Assembly (NCBI GenBank): GCA_016932415.1
Contig: JAFGCX010000027.1
Location: 46,800 to 110,799 of the forward strand
DNA from: Candidatus Krumholzibacteriota bacterium
GTDB lineage: Bacteria; Krumholzibacteriota; Krumholzibacteriia; Krumholzibacteriales; Krumholzibacteriaceae
Reading direction: 5' to 3'
DNA length: 64,000 nt
Shown piece after piece: positions 1 to 9,000 of the stretch. The notes beneath the pieces are model-generated. The model made no database searches. It was not told the DNA's origin and was given only the letters and a program-made list of their open reading frames with translations. The position numbers and the translations under genes are program-made. How positions within the stretch are numbered: the stretch's first letter is position 1; each line of letters begins with the position of its first letter.

Positions 1-1
1 A

Positions 2-3000
2 AAATTCTCCACGCTCAAAATCGACTCTTACCGGCACATCTATATTCGTCCGGCTGTTCCGGATTCTGACGGTGCAACCCGGATCGAGGGATTTCTTCTC
101 CCCCCATATCATCGTCGACAGGCTTCCGGTCACGCCAAGAAGCGGAGCTCCCGCGACCTGATTCTCATTCTCTGTTGGAATATATCCGCCCACAGGAAGC
201 TGCTGACTGCCGATCCATCCGCTTCCGGTGAATGATAGGGTATCATCCTTTTCGCAGAAAGCTATGTATCCGCGCGCTCCAAGGATTCCGAATCCGTCCC
301 CGCTGTCGAAATCCGGTATGAAGGCGTTCCATCTTCCTCCAGTGAAATCGTATCTAATAAGCAGATCCGATCCGAGTCTGTCGCAGAACGAACGGGCATT
401 AAACGGCTCTGCCGGATCGACGGGGAGTGAGACTATATTCATCCCTTCATCTACTATTATCTGTGGCAGATGTGTTATACCGGTGTACGCGACTTCTGCC
501 GCCTGATCGAGGACCGCGATATATCCCCTGGTATTATCTATGAAGAAACCGTCGCCAGTCTGCTCTGACGGAATGAATGTCTCAAAGCATCCTGCCGTAT
601 CATACCTGATTATCTGGGAAGCGCCGAGAAGATCAGCGTACGACCGGGCAGTATATTCGCTCGACGGCTCAAGAGGAAGCGCCACCAGGTTTATATCCTG
701 CGCGTACTCCACGTAATATGTCTTCTCCTCCACATCTACGATAAAGACTCTCTCATTGTTCTCTTCATCTGTTTCGATCACGCTGCCGTTATGATCGACC
801 CTTATGTATATCCCGTACTGGCCGAGCTGCCTCTGTGATATCCATACTATCTCTACTTCTTTCTCCTCCCCGCTCGCCAGTCTCGCGACAGGGACAGGAG
901 AGCCTATCAGCGCTCCTCCAAGCTCCGGGTCTCCGTTGAAGAAATGGACCATGAAATTCTCGGCGGGGGCTTCCCCGAGGTTGGTTATTACCGCCCGCAC
1001 GCGCACTTCTTCTCCTTCGACAAACGAAGTAAACGCCGAATATCCAGATGAAGAGGCTATATACAGGTCGGGGAATTCCCTCCTGATCACGTTGAGTATC
1101 TCGTTCGTCTCTATCGCGTCGTTGTCATCGAATACTATCAACGCGCTGTTGGTTATCTCTGCTCCGTCGGGAACATCGCTGTCGGGCCTGACAGTGAAAT
1201 AGACATGCCCCTCGCCTATACCATTCTCGTCATTGGGCGGAAGGAATCCCGCATCTGGATCGATCGGCGGGAGGCCTGTAGCAGGATCTATCGTATTGAA
1301 GATCCAGTGGGCTATACCGGTCATCGTATTGATGCCGGCGTTTATCTCAAGCAGATAACCCGATTCAAGCTCGAGTGTCGTATAATAGTAGGACAGGTTC
1401 GCGGGGACCGCGACGACCTGGTCGGAATAGACTATGTCGCCAAGCCTGAATTTGCGCCAGTCAAGATTCTCATCGAGCTGATCCGTTATGACTACCTGCT
1501 GCGCTGCAGCCTGGGCGTCCGGGACATTCTCGAAGTATATCGTGTATGGCAGATCGACGAGCTGGGAAACGAAATTCTCCTCTTCCGGCATAGTCGGCCC
1601 GAGTTTTTCGTTGGGGTCCCTGGCTATTCTAACCGTGACATTCGTCTTTTTCTTCTTGAACTTGTCATCGTCTTTCGCCGAGACATAGAAATCGTTGACC
1701 TTCTCATCAGCTGCGATCAGTCCGAGCGCTGTGATCCCCGTTTCCTGCGTCGGGACCTCGGGAGATCCAAGCGCCGACGCGGCGGAAAGAATCGTCTCGT
1801 CGATCCTGTCGCTGACCAGTTCGGTGATCGTGCTTCCTTCACTGTACAACCGCTCTTCGTTCCACGCTTCGGTAAAGAGCAGGTCGAATGTGTCGGGATC
1901 TACGATCACTCCGTCGTATTCAAGCCGTTCGACGAAAGCGTCCGCGGCGTCATCGGCCCACGCCGATATAAGAGACCTGTTCTGCTCTGCTCCCCTGAAC
2001 TCAGGTTCGGAATAGACCGAGATCACCTCTATGCTGAAATCGGCCATGCCCCAGATGGAGATTGTGAAATCAGATGATGACCCCGCCCCTGTAAAGCTAG
2101 TATATACGAGGAACGGTTCTCCGTCTGAGACAATGGGAAGTCTCATCATGCCGTCGACGCCGAATGAATACATCGATCCCGCGTCGACTGTCACTGAACT
2201 GATTATATCGTGCCCATCGCTTCTGCCCAGGTTCATCAGCGCTATGTCGTAATTCGTCCTGACATTCTGCCTTATCGCCGTCGCTCCCTTGATATAAGGC
2301 TGGATCACCGGCCCCACGCCGTCTACAACGGTCACAGAACCGAGAAGTTCCGCCGAATCAGGAGCAGCGGTCGTCAGTACTACATCGTACTGGCCAATAG
2401 CGGCTCCCCTCAGATCGAACCCGGCCTCTACCCTTGTGCTGTTGATCGAATATATGTCCCAGGCTTCTACCGATTCTCCCGCCAGCGGTCTGAGTTTTAC
2501 CGAAACAGCATCGCTGAGGTGTCCTCCCGTTATGGAAAAGGTGACAAGCCCCGTGTTATCTACCACGACCGGCTCTATATCGGTGAGCTCGAAGAGGAAT
2601 GATTCCGGTCTTATCGAGTAGGAACCTCCGCCAGGCACGTAATCGCCATATACCATCAGGTAGCAGACAAGAGTGTCGCAGCCGGGGATGATATGCTCCT
2701 GGCTCCCGATTAGCTCGAACCTGTATTCATAATCGATCCTGTCGGGTACTTCACCGTATTTGATGAACATGACGAGTTCATCATTCTGGCCGAGACACTC
2801 CGTATAGAATCTCAGGTCATTTCCACCCGACGCGCCGAGCCTGTAAAACTGCTGTTCCGAGTACTTGATGATCGACTGGTGCGTAACCCCCAGGGAGAGG
2901 GTCTGAAGGTCGATATCGATATCGTCCTGGGAATATCCCGTGTTGTTAGTCTCGTCAGCCTCGTGTATATTATTACGGATATCAGAGCGGACAAGAGCGT

Positions 3001-6000
3001 AATACCCTCCCGGAAGCAGTCCCGGGACAGACGATTCGATCGCGCTGAGATAATCCGATGTGGCGATCGTGAAACTCAGCCTGACTAGGCCGCCGGCCTG
3101 AAGCCCGCTCGAGTGAAGCAGTTCTCCGAGGTATATATCCCCAAGGGACCATGACGTATCGGGAGAGATATAGACTGCATCGCGCCACTGGCCTTCAAGA
3201 TCGAACTCACTTTCGTTTATCACCGTCCAGATGATCGTTATCGAATCGCCGACTACTCCCGATGGCGGTATAGTAACTCCGCTTACAATCAGATCGGCAT
3301 CTGGCGGCGGGATATAGATATGGATCGGGTCCGGATCGTACGCCATGTTGTTGTCTTCGTGTACATATTCGTAGACGTTATCATTCCTGTCGGTCTCGAC
3401 GAAGAAGTAGTAGTTCCCCGATATCCCTGACGGTATGGTGACCTGGCGGCTTGCCGGGTATGAAGCGCCGGAAGCGAGGCCCCCGCTGTGATAACGCGTC
3501 CCGAGCAGATAATCGGTCTCATCAAGCATCCTGTCGATCGAGAGATATACTCCGTCATACCAGCTTTCCGGATCGCACGGACCAGTACCTTCGTTGCTTA
3601 CAGTCCAGGTAATTATCGCCGGCTGCCCCGCTATCACTGAATCCTGGTCACAGTCGACGCCCGCGACGGTAAGATCCGGAGGAGTCATCACTATCTCCCG
3701 GAAAATAAAGGCGGTATTGTTCTCTTCCGTCTCTTCAGTGACCGCTTCTCCCGCGTCAGTTATCCCGATAATATAGTATTCTCCCTCTGTCCCTTCAGGA
3801 AGAGAGATCTCGTTCGTCCTCGAGTAACTGCTCAGTGGAGCGAGGTCTCCGACCCGGCTGTACGATACGATGAGGATATCGGTCGAAGTTTCCAGCGTGC
3901 TGTCCGGCGAAAGATAGAACCTGTCAAGCCAGCTCCTCTCCCCTGAAGGTACGCCATAATCGCTTTCATTCGTCACCGTATAGCTCAGCGTGTCCTTGAC
4001 GCCGTCGATAAACCCAAGGGTGGTCATCGCGAGATCGGGGGGAGGATCGGGCGGTATCGTACTGATGGTAACGTGAGCCGATCTCATGTTGTTGTCTTCA
4101 TTCCCATGTTCATAGACATTGCCGCCTGCGTCAGCGAGGACAAGGATATAATAATCACCTTCATATCCTTCCGGGATGGTGACGCTCCTGTTACTCTGGT
4201 AGAACTGCCCCGCGCCAAGCGCGCCGTTGTGGGAGAATATACCGATCTGCGTATCGACGCCTGAATTATAAGTGCTGTCTGATGAGAGGTATACGCGGTC
4301 AGTCCAGGACGTAGAGACTGTACCTCCGCTGCCGAGATTGCTCACAGTCCACTGGACCGCCGCCTGCTCGCCCGATGTCATCTGAGTTTCCGGCAGAAGT
4401 TCGGTGACCTGAAGATCTGGCGGAGGCGTCAGGTTGATGACGAATGGCACGACGGCGATATTGTTATCCTCTGCTCCAGGTTCGTACACTTTACCCGTCG
4501 CGTCTGTCACAACGAGAAGATAGTAATCACCTGAAAGACCGTTAGCGATACTGATATTCATCGATTTTGAATATGTCTGGTTTATTACCAGCGCTGCGCT
4601 TCTCTGCGCGGAAAGAAGAAGCTGATCGTCACCGTTGCCGGGAAGACTGTCGGTGGAGAGATAGACATAATCGTACCAGCCAGTCGCTGATGTCTGATCC
4701 GGTCCGAAGTTCTTGACTGTCCAAACTATTTCCGCCGTGGACCCTGACCATGCCTCTCCTGACACTCCCGCTCCGATGATCCTGAGATCAGATTCAGCCA
4801 GCACAGGTTGCACCGGTTCCACGATCTCTATCGGTATCATATATCTCAGTGAATTGTTATTTTCGAAAATATCTTCCTCGACTACGTCGTCGATATCGGT
4901 ATAGACGAATAGATAATACAAACCGGTTATCCCTGAAGGTATATCGACCGTGTACGACCTTGAATAGATCCCTCCGGGATTGAGATACCCGGAATGATAG
5001 ACTCTTTTAAGATTCAAGTCAGTCCCCGTGACCAGGGAATCGTCGACAGATATGTATATCGCGTCCGTCCAACCGGAAGCTGAAGTCGGCCCCGCTCCCT
5101 CATTGGTGACTTCCCATTCGATTTCCAGAGTCGCTCCGGCTGTGACGGTATCGGAAGCAGTGGAAATGTTGCTCACCACAAGATCGGCCGGTGAGGGAGA
5201 ATTGATGATTATCGGATAGACGTCGCTGAAGTTGTTCAACAGCTCCGGATCGTCGAAACTCAGATCGACATCGGTCCATACGAAGATATATCTGGTCCCG
5301 CTCAGGTTTGATGGAAGGGTAATGGTCCTGATTGTCGTATAGCTCGAATCCGGCTCAAGCGGCTGTCCTGGTATATCTCCTCCGATATGTATGCTGTTGT
5401 GAGGATCGACTATGCTATCCGGGCAGATCATCACCCAGTCCACAGGGGCTGCGGCTCCGGTAGATTCGTCTCCGATGTTGGTCACGGTCCATCTCACCGT
5501 CACTGGATTTCCGGCCCAGCCGGTCAAGGCCGGAACGAAATTAGTGACGGCCAGATCCGGCCTTGGATATTCTATATACCTGACAACGATATGATCGCTT
5601 ACCGTGATGTTGTTTCCCTCTTCATTGTGCTCGTCGACATAATCCCTGTTATCAGCGACAACAACGATATAGTAGATGCCTCCCGGGATCTCCTTCGGTA
5701 TCATCACAGGTCTGTTCTGCTGCGAGTAGCTCTCCTGAGGACCAAGGTATGACATATTCTCATATTCGCCGAGAAGATAAGCTCCCTGAAGGGACGGGTT
5801 GGGAGAGAGATATACCTTGTCATACCAGACCGGGGTCGTCGTGGCAGCCCCTCCCTGGTTAGTGACATCCCAGCTTATCTCGATCTCAGTATTGGTATCT
5901 GTCGAATCGGGCAGTTCTATGCTAGAAACGACAAGATCGGGATATGGCGTCATGGTTATCGCTATCGAATCATCCGAGACTGCGGTGTTGTTACCCTCCC

Positions 6001-9000
6001 ATTCGTACTCGCTTACTTCGTCTTCTGCGTCCGTCACGACGACTATCCATCTGCCCCCTTCTATATCTTCGGGGAATGTGATCGGATGGATATGGGTGTA
6101 CGAGGAATCGACATCGAGAGAATAATTATAATTGAACTCTGACAGTTTGATATCGCCACCGGCGACCTGATCGTCAGAGAGATATATATGTTCCGTCCAG
6201 CCTCCGGTGGACGGCGCGTCCCCTTCATTACGCACCGTCCACTCTATATAGACTCCCTGACCTGACATTCCTTCTGCCGGCACTGAAATATCAGTTACCC
6301 GCAGATCAGGGTGAGGCGGTATGGAGATCATGAAAGAATTGCTTATCATCGCGTTATTGCCCTCGTGTCCTTCCTCGCTGACCCCCGCCGCTCCGTCGGC
6401 GACCACTACCAGCCAGTACCTGCCGGTGATATTATCGGGAAGAAGTAGCGATCCGCTTACTTCGGTGCTCTGGCCCGGACCTAGCGGCCCTGATACGGAA
6501 ACGTTACCCAGAAGCACGTCCCCTCCCACCGCGCTGTCTGGGGAAAGATAGACCCTGTCCGACCAGCTACCCTGGACTTCGCAGTCTCCGATATTTGAAG
6601 TTATCCAGCTGGCACCTATCTCGCTGTTACAGAAAGCGCTGTCAGGGACAGTTATCTCAGTTATGACAAGATCGTTATACCCGACGGAAAAGAGGACCGT
6701 ATCTGGACTGGCGTCGATATTCCCGGCAAGATCCCTCGCCTGGACTTCGAACATATGGCTCCCCTGGGTAAGGCTGGTATATGAACATCCCGTACCCGTC
6801 GACCAGATCGTGTATATCGCTCCATCGAGCCTGTAGCGGTATTGAAGAGCGTTGACAGAAGTATACTCGTCAAGCCCCGTCCAGGTGAAACTCACCGAGC
6901 TGCTCGGCCAGCAGCTCCCATCTTCCGGGCCGCCGGTGACCTGCGTCCCCGGCGATGTTATGTCGATCGTAAAGATCCTGGTCAATGCTCCCGCGTTACC
7001 TCTCTCGTCTTTAGCCCTTATGTCGAATGTATGGATTCCTTCGTCAAGTCCGTAATACGCCGCCGTGCTGTCCCTTCCCCAGTCGCAGAATCCATCGGAA
7101 TCTATTCGGTATGAATAGAGGATGCTGTCTTCGGGAGAGATATCGTCTGATGCTCTCCATTCGAAACTGACATCGACGCCTGAAAGATGCTGTCCTTCAT
7201 CCGGCCCTTCTTCAATGACTATCACCGGCGGCTGGGCGTCGATCGTGAACGAAAGGGTATCGGGGGTCGCGTCTTCATTGCCGGCAAGGTCCCTCGCCTT
7301 TACCGATATCATATGCGGACCGTCTGTGAATCCGGCGAAGGTATGTGTCGTATCGGGAGTGAAAGCTGAATATGGCATTGCATCGACCCGGTAGGAATAT
7401 TGAAGATCTTCTGTTCCGGATTTATCGTCGCTTCCGCTCCAGGTGAGAGTTACCGATGATGAAGTTACAAGGCTTCCCGCCTCTGGCCCGCTTGTTATTA
7501 CTGTCTGGGGGGCTACCGTATCGACCTGAAATACTACCGTATCGGGAGTGGCTTCTTCATGACCGAGAGGATCCTTCCCCTTTACCATAAATACATGCGT
7601 GCCCTCACTCAATCCATCGTACGTAACCGTGTTGTCACTGCTCCAGTCGCTGAACTCAGATGAATCGAGGCTGTATGAATAAAGAAGAGCTTCAGGCGGA
7701 GCAATATTATCGCTACCCGTCCAACCGAAAGTAACGCTTGTCAAATTCGTCCAGCCTTCATCATTCGGGCCGCTCGTGATCTGTGTTTCCGGTGGCGAAA
7801 AATCAACCGCAAAGTTCCTCTCTGCGATCCCAATATTGTCTTCTGTATCCCTCGCCCTGACCTCGAACAGATGAAATCCTTCAGAAAGGCCACTTAATGT
7901 TATCGACGTTACCTCTCCCCAGCCGCTCAATCCGCCCGAGTCGAGCTGATACGCGTACAGTATACTATCCTGGGGAGTGAAATTGTCTGTCGCTATCCAT
8001 GTAAAATCGGCCGAAGTCTCGATCTGGGATGATCCTTCCTCTGGTCCCGACGTGATAACTATGACAGGTGGTGTTATATCGTCGATTTCAACATTGTAAA
8101 GGCCAGCCTTTTGAACTCTTGTTCCAATAATGAATTCATCACTTCCATCATCGTCTATATCCCCTATGGATGATACGCACCAGCCTGACTGCTCATTCTG
8201 CGCGCTTCCTGAAGCGATAAGGTCAACATTTCCATCGGGGACGGGGCTGCCTCTGTATATGAATGTCTTGCCCTGATAGACAAAATCATCGACGACATTC
8301 GGCGCTCCGACCATAATATCGCAATACCCGTCGTCATCGATATCTCCTGCTGATGCGACTGAATACCCGAACCAGCCGTTGGCGACTGGGGGAATAATGC
8401 TGACGTCAGCGGTTGCGTCCATGACTGAACCGCCAAGGAAAATATAAGCCGCTCCGTCCTCCACGTTCTTCCAGTACGCGCCGACTATCACGTCGGAATA
8501 TCCATCACCATTCACATCGCCCGCGGAAGAAACACAGGTACCGAAACGATCTCCATCATCAGATCCATCGATGACGACATCTGCGAGAGGATCCATAATT
8601 GTTCCACCGAGGAAAACATAAGCCCTTCCACGATCCTCTCCGTACATCCCCGCGCCGACAATCACATCGTCGATTCCATCTCCGTTGACATCCCCCGCGC
8701 CCGAGACGGAACAGCCAAAAAGATTATCTGATCCGGGACCATCAATACTCATTACAACATCTTTAAGATTATCAACAGACGATCCGCCAAAATATATATA
8801 CGCTTCACCATCGTCGCCGGCGCCGGAAGCACCGATGATAATATCGCCGTAATTATCGTCATTTACGTCTCCCGCCGATGCTACTGAAATACCGAAACGA
8901 TCCCCTGTGACATTTCCAATAACTATAAGATCGACAGTATTGTCAGGTTCGTTTCCGCCGAAAAAGACATAGGCACATCCCCTTTCAGTATTCCTTCCAT

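Noticed and set aside
1205..2077. A 290-residue plus-strand frame within the giant gene
   Set aside because: It is a shadow of the minus-strand giant protein; its sequence is arginine-rich with no recognisable motif and no ribosome site.
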